Source of the DNA: Opisthocomus hoazin
Taxonomy: Eukaryota; Chordata; Aves; Opisthocomiformes; Opisthocomidae
Reading direction: 5' to 3'
Assembly (NCBI RefSeq): GCF_030867145.1
Contig: NC_134443.1
Coordinates: forward strand, 744,001-808,000
DNA: 64,000 nucleotides
In this document: positions 32,560 to 44,242 of the stretch, piece after piece
Layout of the letters: every line of letters begins with the position of its first letter
Numbering within the stretch: the first letter of the stretch is position 1
Position numbers and translations under genes: made by a program
Notes under the pieces: model-generated
Databases searched by the model: none
The model's input: the letters and a program-made list of their open reading frames with translations, nothing else
Told to the model about the DNA's origin: nothing

Positions 32560-32860
32560 GCGGGCAGGACCTTGGCCTTGTCGGCCTCACACGGTTCGCG
32601 CAGGCCTCCGGTGCCGCCATCCCGCCCGCGGCATCGCGCATGCGCGGGAGGGGCCGGGGGCTGCGCGGACGCCGGGTCGCAGGGGCGCGCTTCGGCCTCG
32701 GGGCGGCGCCGTTCGCGTTCCCGGCGGGCGGCAGCGTGGGGAGAGGGCGGCCCCTCCGCGCATGCGCGGGGCTCGGGCTGCAGTACCGGCCCCCGGCCGC
32801 GGGGTGGCAGTGCTGCCGCGGGGACCCGCCCCCAGCCTCGCTCCCGCAGCTCCCCGGCCC
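32560..32860. promoter_or_regulatory. CpG island with two NRF1 palindromes
   Basis: Very CpG-dense. Perfect GCGCATGCGC sites at 32,636-32,645 and 32,758-32,767, 122 bases apart. A candidate first coding exon on the minus strand, 32,620-32,591, reads MAAPEACANR and ends at a donor gtgagg. Transcription in either direction is possible; the downstream gene is not identified. Confidence 0.6.
32591..32620 (-). CDS. Candidate first coding exon (MAAPEACANR)
   Basis: ATG at 32,620 within the CpG island, ten codons, then gtgagg at 32,590. MAAPEA-type starts with an early donor are common for housekeeping genes. No continuation is assured; the phase-0 stretches CQAVVGLWR and MKRDEPIVTEERRAEHCKK at 31.0-31.14 kb could follow. 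Speculative. Confidence 0.3.
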
Positions 32861-32864
32861 TGCC

Positions 32865-33365
32865 CGCGGCGTCCCGGAACGGGGTGCGGGGTGAAGACCC
32901 CCATTCCCCTTCCCCTTCCCCTTCCCTTTCCCCTCACAGCGTCCCGGACCAGAGTGGGGGGGTACGGACCCCCATTCTCCTTCCCCTTCCCGTCACAGCG
33001 CTCTGAGCCGGGGTGCAGAGTGCAGACCCACTTCCCCTCACAGCGTCCCGGACCAGGGTGCGGGGTGAAGACCCCCCTTTCCCTTCCCCTTCCCCTTCCC
33101 CTCACAGCGTTCCTAACCGGGGTGGAGGGTGCTGACCCCCTTCCCCTCACAGCATCCCGGATCGGGGTGGGGGGTGTTAACCCCTCTTCCTCTTCCCTTT
33201 CCCCTTCCCCTTGCAGCGTCCGGGACCAGGGTGTGGGGTGCGAACCCCTCTGCTCCCTCCCCTCGCAGCACCCCGAGCCGGGGTGTGGACCCCCTTCCCC
33301 TCACAGCATCCCAGACGGGGGTGGGGGGTGCAGACCCCTCTGCCCCCTCCCCTCGCAGCGCCCGT
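32865..33365 (+). repeat. Minisatellite of about 10 units with splice-acceptor-like ends
   Basis: Units start cagcgtcccggaccrgggtg at about 32,868, 32,937, 32,996, 33,039, 33,106, 33,150, 33,214, 33,267, 33,304 and 33,355, with lengths from 37 to 69. Most begin with a C/T tract and CAG (ttcccctcacag), i.e. a 3' splice-site look-alike. Long open frames over it on both strands are a product of the repeat. Confidence 0.85.
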
Positions 33366-33369
33366 ATCC

Positions 33370-34650
33370 TCCGCACCCAGAAGCACCTGAGCAGCTCGAA
33401 CGTTCCGGTCCTTCGCGTTCAGCTGCTTCGAAATTCAGTCAAATTCGTGGTTTCCGCCTGCACCCCCCACCCCGTTACCGAGGGAGAGGGAGCAGCACGG
33501 GGAACCCCCGGAGCGCGTTGGGTTTCCCCCAGAGCAAGGCCCCGGGGATCGCTGTACCCATCTGCCGGCGGCACCAGGGCCAAGCGCAGGACGGCAGCAA
33601 GCCCGTAGCTGCCGGAGAGGGTTTTAAAAAATCAGCCAACCCAGCTGGCACCCCGAGAGCAGGCGAGAAGCGACTGAAAGCTGCTCCAGGCGCGAGGGGC
33701 AGCCCCGCAGCAGCACGTCCAACAAGCCGACCCGCAGATGGGCGATGGGCGGGCGAGCCTTGGGCTTTGCTGTGGGCTTTGCACCTTTCCTCGCCGCGGC
33801 CCGTGCTCCGCTCTCCCAATCCTGCACGCGCACGAGGCTTCCTGCGCAGGGCTTGACACTTGGGTAAGGGACGCTGCACGCCGTTACCACCCTGCAAAGT
33901 AATTAGGCACGAAGCAGGGAAAACAAAGAGGTACGCTGGTGTACGTGATGTCCTCAGCAGACAACCACGGAGCACGGGAGGTTCTGTCCCAGCTCTGGGC
34001 AGGAGCGTAGCTCTGCGCTCCTTGCCGCTCCTGCCAGCGAGCATCCCAGCAGCCTGCAACACGCAGTACCGGGCAGGCTGGGCGGGCTGTTCTGCCGGCG
34101 CGCCGGGTGAGCAGCTCGGTTCCTTTGGCTGCCTAATTCACCGCTTTAAAACAAACACTGCAACACCTGGTTTCTTTAATTCAGCCACCTCTAATGTCCT
34201 CTGGCCTGCAAGCCATTTTCGGCCAGCAGCACAGCTGAGATGCAGCACTGGGAGAAATCTAGCTGTCATCTTGCTTTGACGTCAAAAGGCTTTGGCAGCT
34301 CGAACCCCTGATTGTTTTGGCATCAAGACTGCAAGGCAAGAAATGCGCCTCTACTTGAACAAGCAAGACAAATATCTGCGCGCAGGGGTACGCGTCTGCC
34401 TGGGACTGACGCCTTCTTCTGCTAAAACCAGAGCACGGTTCCTTTGTGAAGAGCCACAGAAGGTGCAGAGTCCCTCTGCTCGCGCTGCGCCGCGTCCCCA
34501 GGGGACAGATCGGAGTCGGAGCATGCGGGAGCCTGTTCTCGTCCCAGCCCCTTGCCCTTGAGGAAAGGCTGCTGCCCAAAGGGGAAAAGAATGACTCAGG
34601 GTAAAGCTCTCCAGGTGTCCGCGTCCTCTGCTGAGTCGATGACCTCAGCA
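33370..34650. other. GC-rich flank of the CpG island, no gene identified
   Basis: Open frames at 33,475-34,062 and elsewhere lack any family resemblance. May hold untranslated exons of a gene starting in the island. Confidence 0.35.
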
Positions 34651-34654
34651 GCCT

Positions 34655-35361
34655 GTCACAGAATCCCAGCATGGGGGGGGTTGGGAGGGCCCTCTGGGGA
34701 TCCCCCAGCCCAACCCCCTGCCCAAGCAGGGTCACCCAGAGCAGGCTGCACAGCACCGCGGCCAGGGGGGTTGGAATATCTCCAGAGGAGACTCCCCAAC
34801 CCTCTGGGCAGCCTGGCCCAGGGCTCCGGCACCCTCAGAGGGAAGAAGTTCTTCCTCGGCTTCAGCTGGAGCTTCCTCTGCTCCAGTTTGTGCCCGTTGC
34901 CCCTTGTCCTGTCGCTGGGCACCACTGGAAAGAGCCTGGCCCCGTCCTCCTGACCCCCCCCTGCAGATATTGATCGGTATTTCTAAGGTCCCCTCGCAGC
35001 CTTCTCTTCTCCAGGCTGAACAAGCCCAGCTCCCTCAGCCTCTCCTCAGAGCAGAGATGCTCCAGGCCCCTCCTCATCCTCGCAGCCCTGCGCTGGACTC
35101 TCTCCAGTAGCTCCTCATCTTTCTTGAACTGGGGAGCCCAGCACTGGACCCAGCACTGCAGATGGGGCCTCCCCAGGGCAGAGCAGAGGGGGAGGAGAAC
35201 CTCCCTGACCTGCTGCCCACGTTCCTCGTGATGCACCCCAGGATCCCATCGGCCTTCTGGGCACCCAGGGCACGCTGCTGGCTCAGGGTCACCCTGTCGT
35301 CCCCCAGCACTCCCAGTCCCTCTCCACAGAGCTGCTCTCCAGCAGGTCCGCCCCAGCCTGT
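34655..35361 (-). mobile_element. CR1 LINE, 3' about 700 bp
   Basis: Runs (in plus coordinates) from cacagaatcccagcatgggg, the reverse of the CR1 tail, through gaagaagttcttcctcggct and ccagtagctcctcatctttc to the ctgctctccagcaggtccgc region. 5' truncated as usual. Near-identical in its last 400 bases to the copies at 59.76 and 62.82 kb. Confidence 0.92.
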
Positions 35362-35709
35362 ACTATTCACAAGGCCAAGCCAACAACCTGGGAAGGAGTC
35401 ACAGGGGGCAGCGGTTTCTGCAACAACCGTACCTTGCAGCCTAGCTGGACAGAGCAAGAGGTGAGAGAAAGGGGTCTGCCAGGTCCCTCGGGACGCAGAA
35501 TCACTGCAGATTGTGCCATGGCTGTTTCACTCTTCGTCTTTGGCAGAGTTGCTTCCCAGAGGTCGGGAGACAGGGTATGTTTGCTCTGCTGCTTACGGAA
35601 CAAACAGCACTACAAAGCAGCAGTGAGGAACAAGGATGGCCCGTCAAGATGGTGGGAACAACATGGAGAGCCGAAAGCAGTCGCCAGGCAGGGCTTGCAA
35701 CCAACCTTG
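35361..35709. other. Spacer, no gene seen
   Basis: No coding signal recognised. Confidence 0.4.
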
Positions 35710-36130
35710 TGTCGCAGCTTAACCCCAGCCGGCAGCTACGCACCACACAGCCGCTCGCTCGCTCTCCCCCCCAGCGGGATGGGGGAGAGAATCGGAAGGG
35801 CAAAAGTGAGAAAACTGGTGGGTTGAGATAGAAACAGTTTAATAATTAAAAAGAAACAGCAACAAACTGTAAGGAAAAGAGGGGAAAAAAAAAAACCAGA
35901 GAAAAATAAAACCCAGGAGAGACAAGTGATGCAAATGAAAACTATCGCCCAGCACCAACCGCCTGACGTCCAGCCAGTCCCTGAGCAGTGGCCCCCCTGC
36001 CCACCTCCCCCCAGTTTTATTGCTGAGCACGACGTCGTGTGGTGTGGAACATCCCTTCGGTCAGCCAGGGTCAGCTGTCCCAGCTGTGTCCCCTCCAGCT
36101 TTCTGTGCACCCTGGTGTCGAACTGGAGAG
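35710..36130 (+). mobile_element. LTR, same broad family as 26.7 kb
   Basis: Starts near tgtcgcagcttaaccccagc and shares aaaactggtgggttgagata, the tgagcacgacgtcgtgtggt block and gtcagctgtcccagctgtgt with a common neoavian LTR. Right limit unclear: recognisable LTR words end near 36,130. A CA followed by ccttg at 36,364 would pair with ccttg at 35,705 as a 5-bp duplication and extend it to 36,363. A fossil with no internal genes seen. Confidence 0.75.
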
Positions 36131-38000
36131 GGGGTGGAGGGGGGAGTGGGGGCACGTGGGAAGAAAACTCACGTGGGAGGGAAACTGGCATGGGGTGTGT
36201 TTCAGCAGAAATCATCTGGGGGACAAAGAGACAGGTGGAGGGGGACGGAACGGGGAGACAGACATGGATGGGGGGAGACAGATGGAGTGGGGAGTGATGG
36301 ACACGGCGTGAGAGAGGGGAGACGGGGCACATCTTGTCAGATGGACCGTCTGGGGCGGCATCACCTTGAAAGCTGCAGGAGGGAAGGGACAGCCATCCCA
36401 CCCCACCAAGGCTGTGCAGGGCCAAGAGCCTGAAATGGGCGCGGGGACTGTCCCCAAGCCAGGCTGGGCGTTGTGACCGGGCAGGTGCCGGCGTTGGTAG
36501 CACAGACCCAGCTCAGACGCCATACAGACCCCCTCATCCTCGCTGTCCTGCAGCTCCCACCAGATGAGACCCTGGGAAGACAGAGGGCCCAAAGACAGAG
36601 GAATTTCTTACCTTCAGTGGAAATGTAGAAAACCCAAGACTGCCTTTTAGTTAGCGAGGAACAGGAGCGGTGACACCGGCCCCTGCAGCGTGTCTCAGGT
36701 CGGGAGATGGAACGCTGCTCTGCCGAGGCGTACGGCGCGGTGATGCCAGCTCCATCTCTGCAACACCGCGCTGAAGCTGTGCTCCCCTATCCCATCCCAT
36801 CCCACCCCACCCCACCCCACCCCACCCATCCCATCCCCAGCACTGCATGTCCCCCTTGAACACCGTGCACGACAGGACCTGGAGGATCAGCCTGACTGCA
36901 ACAGACCCCGAGAGCAGCAGCTGAAAGGGGCCCTGGGAAGAGGGACGCATTTTGCAGAGAAGGGGAGGCAAAAAGCCCCCATAGCCCAGCTTGCAGCATC
37001 CCAAAGCCAACAGCATTGCCTTCGTTAACCACACCGGAGCTGCATTTGCCCCAGGGCAGGACGAGCAGGTCCACAGCAAAGCCGCGAAGGTCCAGGCAGG
37101 AGGGAGGAGCGGGACAGAGTGGAGATCAGGGCAACGCATGCACGGTGGGGAGTCCTCAACCCTGAGCACGTAGGCTGGGATGGGGGAAGAGGGCAGAACC
37201 CCAAGGCTCACTGGGGTTTCTGGGGCACCGGTGGCGTTTTGAGGGGCTGTCTAACCTTTCTGAGGGGCGGCAGGGCTGGTGCCCGGTGCTGCCTGGCATC
37301 TTTTGAGCCAGCCAGCATGTGGAGGGACAGCAGAGCCACACCGTGCCCTGCTGCCGCCTGAGGGCACACCAGGGCCTGTTGCCTTGTTCAGCAAGGACTG
37401 TCCAGGGCCCCAAGGGCTATCAGTCTGCAAGCAAAGAGACTCACCAGCAAGGACAAGGACTTGAACTGGGAGGAGGAAAGGAAGAAGGGATGAGCACCCC
37501 TGGGACATGCCTGCCAGGTCTCCTGCAGTGTCCTTGGCACAGAGAGGAGTGATGCTGGCCTTGGCAATGAGCCATCCTGGGGGGAAGTGGGTTTGGCAAG
37601 GCCTGCCAGGTCCCCAAGAAAGCCACCAGCAACTCCCCACCACCTCAGAGCGTGCCATACCCAGCCTCACCACACTTATACCCACCAGCCTTGCTGGCCC
37701 CCCAGTTTCCTTCCTCCTCGACAAATGAAACCACCCCAAGGAGGAAGCCCTGAGCCTACACTGCGACAGGGATGACCACTGCTCCATCCAAATCTCCTCA
37801 GCCTGGCAGGACAAAAGAAAATCTCCCCTTCCTTGGGCAGAGCAAAACCGCACCCAGACATGCACCAAAGAGGTACAGGGGGCAAGTGCCCAGCAGAGCT
37901 TCTGCTGGAGATGGAGACTCTGTCCTCCAGCCCCTGAAGCTCACCAGGGCTCTCTGGGGACACGTTACCTCCTGGCACACACACGGGCTGTCATGGGGAA
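36130..38000. other. Spacer with minus-strand open frames, no gene identified
   Basis: Minus-strand stretches such as GLIWWELQDSEDEGVCMASE (36.5 kb) and GPFQLLLSGSVAVRLILQVL (36.9 kb) follow possible acceptors and could be exons, but no family was recognised. Otherwise G-rich purine runs at 36.1-36.3 kb. Confidence 0.3.
36786..36838. repeat. Pentanucleotide microsatellite (CCCAT/CCCAC)n
   Basis: About ten units of tccca or cccca in direct succession. Confidence 0.9.
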
Positions 38001-39420
38001 CCAGCAGACAAAGTTGCTAAGCTGCTATCCATCACATTTGAGAAGTCGTGGCAGTCCGGTGAAGTTCCCACTGACTGGAAAAGGGGAAACATCACCCCCA
38101 TCTTTAAAAAGGGAACAAAGGAAGACCCAGGGAACTACAGGCCAGTCAGTCTCACCCCTGTGCCCAGCAAGGTCATGGAGCAGATCCTCCTGTAAACTAT
38201 GCTAATGTACATGGAAAATAAGGAGGTGACTGGTGACAGCCAGCATGGCTTCACTAAGGGCAAATCGTGCCTGACAAATGTGGTGGCCTTCTACGATGGG
38301 GTTACTGCGTTGGTGGATAAGGGAGGAGCAACTGATGTCTTCTACCTAGACTCAAGCAAAGCATTGGACACTGTTACACATGACATACTCATCTGAATTG
38401 GCGAGACACGGACTGATGGATGGGGCACGTGGTGGACAAGGAACGGGCTGGGTGGACACACAGAGAGTTGCGGTCAATGGCTCTATGTCCAAGTGGAGAG
38501 CAGCGACATGGACTGTGGGATGAGGGCACCCTCAGCAATTTGCCGATGACACCAAGCTGCAAGGTGTGGTCGACATGCTGGAGGGAAGGGATGGCATCCC
38601 GAGGGGCCTGCACAGGCTGGAGAGCTGGGCCTGTGTGAACCTCCTGAAGTTCAACAAGGCCAAGCGCAAGGTCCTGCCCAGGGGTTGGGGAAATCCCAAC
38701 CACAGATCCAGGCTGGGTAGAAAATGGACTGAGAGCAGCCCTGAGGAGAAGGACCTGGGGGTGCTGGATGACAAGAGACTCAACACGACCCGGCAGTGTC
38801 TGCTGGCAGCCCTGAAGGGCAGCCATGCCCTGGGCTGCATCCCCAGCAGCGTGGGCACAGGGCAAGGGGGGGGATTCTGCCCCCCTGCCCCACTCTGCTG
38901 AGACCCCCCGGGGGTCCTGCACCCAGCTCTGGAGCCCTCAGCACAGGACAGACCTGGAGCTGTGGGAGCGGGGCCGGAGGAGGCCCCAGCAGTGACCCGA
39001 GGGCTGGGACCCCTCTGCTGGGAGGAAAGGCTGGGAGAGCTGGGGCTGCTCAGCCTGGGGAGGAGAAGGCTGCGGGGAGACCTCAGAGCAGCTGCCAGGG
39101 CCTGGAGGGGCTGCGAGAGAGCTGGAGAGGGGCTGGGACAAGGGGAGGGAGTGATGGGACAAGGGGTGATGGCTTTAAACTGAGAGAGGGGAGATTTAGA
39201 TTAGATACAAGGAAGAAATTCTTCATTCTGAGGGTGCTGAGGCCCTGGCCCAGGCTGCCCAGAGAAGCTGTGGCTGCCCCCTCCCTGGCAGTGTCCAAGG
39301 CCAGGTTGGATGGGGTGGGAGCACCCTGGGCTGGTGGAAGATGTCCCTGCCATGGCAGGGGTTGGAACAAGACGATCCTCAAGGTCCCTCCCAACCCAAA
39401 CCCTTCTATGATTCCATGAC
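38000..39420 (+). mobile_element. CR1 LINE, 3' 1.4 kb with part of ORF2
   Basis: Reads [40 protein letters not shown], then [20 protein letters not shown] and [20 protein letters not shown] of the reverse transcriptase, then the spacer and 3' UTR to cttctatgattccatgac. Several stops interrupt ORF2 (for example after MEQILL and after HDILI), so it is dead. 5' truncated. Longest CR1 of the window. Confidence 0.95.
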
Positions 39421-40985
39421 AGCAAGCGCCAGACCCCGCCGTGCTCCCCACCGGCCCCCTTTGCCGCACTCACCCAGGAGGAGCAGAGCTCTGTTCCTTG
39501 CCATCCCCGGCTCGGGGTCCAACACGTGGTGACCTTCCGGCAGAGACCGATGGTGACGTCCATTGCACAGGGAGAAAAAGAGGAAGGAAATGGCTTTCAT
39601 TATTGTTCTTGTGATGATGATGGTGCTGCAAAGAAACAAGTCCCGCTAACCAGAAGCCTCTGTGTTGCCATAACGACTGTGCCTGAATGCACTTTTTTTC
39701 CCCGCCTCTCACTTCATAGAGGATTCATGGCTCGCTCTGACCCTGGAAACCACAGCCCCATAAGGGCTCTGCTTCATGCAACCCCTCTGAGATCCCTCCT
39801 CCGCTCCCTTGGGAGACTCTGCTCCTCCTGGGTGGCTGTCAGCATCGGCTGCTTTTTTCGCCACCCACAGAAAAGGGGTTTTGGCCGATCTTCCTCTCGT
39901 AAGACTTTTTGCTACATGTTGTTTCTCTCGTTCCCCAGCGTCTTGGAGTCTGTCCATGAGCCAGCACCTGCCTAGCCCTCCAGCAGCAGGAGTCTTAGGC
40001 TCTTCTGGGTCATATCTGTGATTTCTTTGCAGCTTTCTCCCTGCCTTCCCATGAAAACTTTCCCTATGCTGGAGATCAGGCACCAATGGGAAAGAAACAG
40101 GTGGATTTCTGCTGCTTGCCCCTGATGTGGATCCAGTTGGACGGGTTGCGACAGGCACAGGACTAGTTACAGCACCCTGTGCACCACGCAGCTTCTTGTA
40201 AAACCACATTTCAGCACAAGTGCCCCAAAACATGTAAGAGTGAAGCACAGACCAAGTCTGCCCCACGGTCTTTGCCTGCATCTGATTTATCATCTGAGCA
40301 CGTCCCGTTGGCTTTGGGACAGACTCAAAACACAAAAGCACCAACGTAACCCCTGCAATGTAGCTCATCTTCAAAGAAGCCAAGTCCTTGAATTTATCAG
40401 CTTTCCAAGAACCAGGGTGTGCTGCAGGGAGCTCCTCCACACCTCCAAGAGCCTTACAGCAGGACACACAGTGTCGTCACAGAAGCAAAAGGGAAAAAAA
40501 AAATAAGAAAAGCTTATTCTAATTTTTGACACAGGCTAACTTCCTATGAGGAATTTGTAAGCTTGGAAGGAAGGAAGGAAAAGATCCTGTATATGTTCAG
40601 GTGTTGCACCGAAGGGAAGTTTTATTACCGTTCTCTCTATCCTTTTCTGAATTTCTGATTCTTGGGACATTGGTTTTCCTTCCGCCTTTTGGATTCTTAT
40701 TCTGCTTTCAGCCTGAGGTTCAACTCTTACCTCGCGTTGCAAGAGCTCTGAACGTGGCAACCCCATGGCGTAACTGCCATGGCTGATACTAAAGCAGCCT
40801 CATCGGACGGTTACGGAAAAAAAGCAAAACGGGGATAACCAGAGACGGCTGGCTTGCCCAGGGACTGCGGTGACAGAAAGACTCCTGGACAGAGACCGTT
40901 CCGAGCAGGGATAATGTACGTACCCGTCTTTGAGAAACTCCAGGAAAGATGGTGCCAGAAATCTGCGATGGACACAAGCTCCTTG
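39420..40985. other. Intergenic, no gene seen
   Basis: Open frames on both strands are short or overlap each other; none resembles a known protein. Confidence 0.4.
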
Positions 40986-41240
40986 TTGATGCCTCTGAGT
41001 AGCAATGCCCTCAAGCTGCGTCAGGGGAGGTTCAGATTGGATATTAGGAAAAATTTCTTTACTGAAAGAATGCTCAAGCATTGGAACAGGCTGCCCAGGG
41101 CAGTGGGGGAGTCACCACCATTCCTGGCGGTGTTCAAACAACGTGTAGATGTGGCACTTCAGGACATGGTTTAGCAGGCATGGGGGTGTTGGATGATCTT
41201 AGAGGTCTTTTCCAACCTTAATGATTCTATGATTCAATAA
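40985..41240 (+). mobile_element. CR1 LINE 3' end
   Basis: Contains ggggaggttcagattggata, ttaggaaaaatttctttact, aacaggctgcccagggcagt and the end caaccttaatgattctatga. It is more diverged from the other CR1 copies here and belongs to another subfamily. Confidence 0.92.
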
Positions 41241-42515
41241 CTTTGTCGTGCATCATATTAGTTGCAGAGAACAGATCTCATCGACAGCTGCATCCAACTG
41301 CAAAACCAACCTGAGGACAACTGATGAACCCACCTCCCTTTCCCAACCATTCCAAAGCTTTAGAAACCCCCTCTCTTCTGCTGAACCATCAGGGAAGAAA
41401 CCCCACTCCTTCCCAACAGCTCCTTGCCCTGTCTTTGCACCCCTGAAGCCCCGCGTCGGCTGCTCCTCAGGATGGCCCCAGGCTCTGGGCTCCACTACCA
41501 GCTGACCGGAGGGAATTTCAGACCCTTACAGCCTGGAAGGGGCCTACTGCAGGCTGCAGAGGCTCCAGGGACAGCACGGTGCCTTACGGGCAACCGGGAA
41601 AGGCAACGAGCTGTCCCGTGCCCTGAAAACCACTATGCCCAGTATGCTGCCTTCTTGAGAAATGCTGAAACTCCGGATACGGCGGTGTACAGGACGCTCA
41701 CCCCAACCCCTGCTAGATGGCCTTACCATCAGCCCTGCAGGAAAAGGTGATGTCAACAACTTTAACAATATCCAACAGAACCAGCGAAAAAAGCAAGGTT
41801 CCTTCTACAGTAAACTCAGAAATGCCAGAAAATTTGAAATGGCCCTAAAATAAAACCACCAAGAGTGCGGAGCAGTGGGCAGGCCGCACGGTGGAAGGTG
41901 CTGGGAGCGATGGGCCCTTGCCGGAAGCCGAGACCTGCGCTTTTGGTATGACTTTGTCACACCAGGCGTGCGACCGGGTGGGCAGTTAAACTTAACGGTA
42001 CCAGGAGAAACACCAACTTGCATTTAAATAGCTAAAACCAGCTTAAGATCATACTAACCCGTGCGGGAAAGCAGTTCATTAAACGCAACGGCAACGTTAT
42101 TAGCAGAAATCACCTGCTTTAGGTTCCTCCTGAAGAAACCAAACCCTTTGCGGTCGCAACTCATTTCTAGCAAGAGCAGACGTATTTCCAAACTTCTACC
42201 AGAGCTGCGCTCGGGATGGGAGTGGGCGACAAAGCAGACCTGGATCCCACACGAATCCCTTCTCAAACATGCCTCTGGTGGCAAAGTGAACTACTTACTG
42301 TAAATCAGCACCGACTGAGCCACCGAGACTCCTCGATGGTCTCTCTAGCGCCTTTAACAAAATAGACGAGGCCCAAAGGATTGGAAACACCCCAAAAAGC
42401 ACGGAAATACAAGAAATGCATCTCGTAGGAGGACTATGAAGGCAAGGGAAGGCTCTTGCCTGCTCTGAAAAGCCCAAGAGGAGATCTGAGCTGATGAGGT
42501 ATCTTTGGGGCATCA
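41240..42515. other. Intergenic, no gene seen
   Basis: No coding or repeat signal recognised. Confidence 0.4.
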
Positions 42516-43150
42516 GGGACTGAACAGAAACGTACTGGAAGCCACAGAAACAAGAAGACTGCTCTGGAGCACAAAGATGGCTTCAGAAAAGGTTCTGAGA
42601 GAAGAGGAGACGTCACCACAGGGATCAGAGAGGTCCCGAGGAGTCTGAAAGACCAAAGAAGTCCCGGGGACACAATGAGGAACTCAGAAGTGAATTTAAG
42701 GCAGTACAGATGCCCTCACAAACAGATGAGAGGACAAAAAGACCGACCTGGTTAGCAGATACAGACTCAGGGCAGGTTCTGAGGAAAAAAATGGGTGAAA
42801 GTGCCCTCCTGACTTAAAACCGGGCTCTGGAGACATCTGAGAGCTCAGCAAAGAGAGCAGTGGGGTCTTGAGCGAGGCAGAGAGACCAAAGAAACCTCAG
42901 AGCCAACAAGGAGGAACTCTAAAGGGGATTCCAACACGGTACAGACGTCGTCGGGGGGCAGGGGCCAAACGAAGGTGCCCTAAATGGCAAAGAGGGACTG
43001 AAAGGAGGAATCCCAGAGAGCTAGAGGACAAAATGCAGGCTCGGGGCCTCCAAAAAGGCATTAGGAATGGTTCTGAGGGAGCAAGAGGAGTCCAAAGCGC
43101 TACAGAGACGAAAGAGGGCTGTGGTGCCCAGGGAAGGTCTCAGGAGGCAT
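42516..43150. repeat. Degenerate repetitive stretch including copy 2 of the unclassified repeat
   Basis: 42,516-42,650 matches 31,886-32,040. The words gttctgagrgagaagagga, gactgaaaggagga, agaggacaaa and gagaccaaagaa recur loosely down to 43,150, as if built from an old tandem unit. No coding frame is convincing. Confidence 0.45.
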
Positions 43151-43575
43151 CATGAAAGGTGTTCCCCGTGGCTTTTGCCGAGCTTTGCAAAGCTGGCAAG
43201 AGGCTATGCTGCCTTCCAGCATCCCCGACAGCTCCTGCCGGACGGTGCCGATGCCTGTGTGGGGCTCTTCTGCCTTCCAGCGTCAGACAGCTTCTGCCGG
43301 GTTTGCCAAGGCCTGCGAGGGGCCCTGCTTCTCTCCGGAGCGCTCCAGGACTTTCACCAACGTCCGGCCAGGGCCCTGCTTCGTTCCGGGGCGTGTGATG
43401 GCTTTGACCGGACTTTACCAACGCCCGCAAGGGGCCGTGCTGCCTTCCAGAGTCCCGAGTGGCTTTTGCCGGGCTTTCCCAAGGCCCATGCGGGGCTTTC
43501 CTACTTGCCAGCGTGCCTGGTCCCCGCTGCCTTCGAGAGGTCCACGGGGCTTTTGCCTGGCTTTGCTGACACCCG
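43150..43575. repeat. Degenerate tandem repeat, unit about 62 bp
   Basis: About seven units built around cttttgccgggctttgccaa, ggcccgcaaggggccctgct and gccttccagagtcccg. In one plus frame this gives a 21-residue period (LLPGFPKAHAGLSYLPA type), which follows from the repeat and is not evidence of a gene. Confidence 0.8.
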
Positions 43576-44235
43576 GGCCGGGTGTGGGGTGCTCAGGGGG
43601 CCGTGTGGCCAGGTGCAGGGCATGAGGCTTGGGGCTGGGTGCAGGGTGGGCGCAGGGGGAGTGCCAGGTGGGCACAGGGGCTTCGCTGTCACGGTGCCCT
43701 GCAGTGCTTGGTCGGGGATGCCATGGAGACACCAAAGCGGATGAACGCAGCCCCCCTGCGCGGCCCCCTGCCCTGAGCCCAGCACCTCCCCCCTCCCAGG
43801 CCTGGCTGTGGAGTGCCCTGTGTCCCCTGTCCCACAGGTACCTGGCTGTGGGGTGCCGTGTGCCCCCTCACCATGGGTCCGTGGCCATGGGGTCCCCCCA
43901 CGTCCCCCATCTCCAGACATCCCAAACCATCGGGTCCCCCCCATGTCTCCAGCCCCACTGCTCCCTGGTGCCCCATGCCCTCTCACCCCACCCCCACGTC
44001 CCCCCAGTGCTCCCACGCGTGCCGCAGGGCACCCAGGCACGGCACACACAGTGCCTGCCCCCCAAGAAGACCCCCAGCACCCTCTGTGCCCCCCATCTCA
44101 AAACCAGCACCAAGCACTCCTGCAGCACCTGTCCCTGCACTTGGAGCTCGGTAAGAGGCCGGGCAGGAGGGGACCCAGGGCAGGGGGTACCCAGGGCTGG
44201 GCGTCCCCGGTGCCCCGTCCCTCGGCTGCCCCCCA
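43575..44235. other. GC-rich spacer with short degenerate repeats
   Basis: Loosely repeated words such as ggctgtggggtgcc, gtgccccctcacc and catggggtcccccc. No exon recognised, although upstream ADAMTSL4 exons might be expected here. Confidence 0.35.
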
Positions 44236-44242
44236 CCAGCAG

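Noticed and set aside
32435-33856. 473-codon plus-strand open frame through the CpG island
   Set aside because: Openness follows from GC content and the minisatellite; content is repetitive Pro/Leu without a domain or start context.
36364-36368. ccttg as right target-site duplication of the LTR at 35,710
   Set aside because: Pairs with ccttg at 35,705, but the sequence before it does not look like the family's LTR end; one match of five bases is expected by chance in this range.
43067-43744. 225-codon frame with a 21-residue period
   Set aside because: The period is that of the DNA tandem repeat; units vary in length and break the frame, so no selection on the protein is visible.
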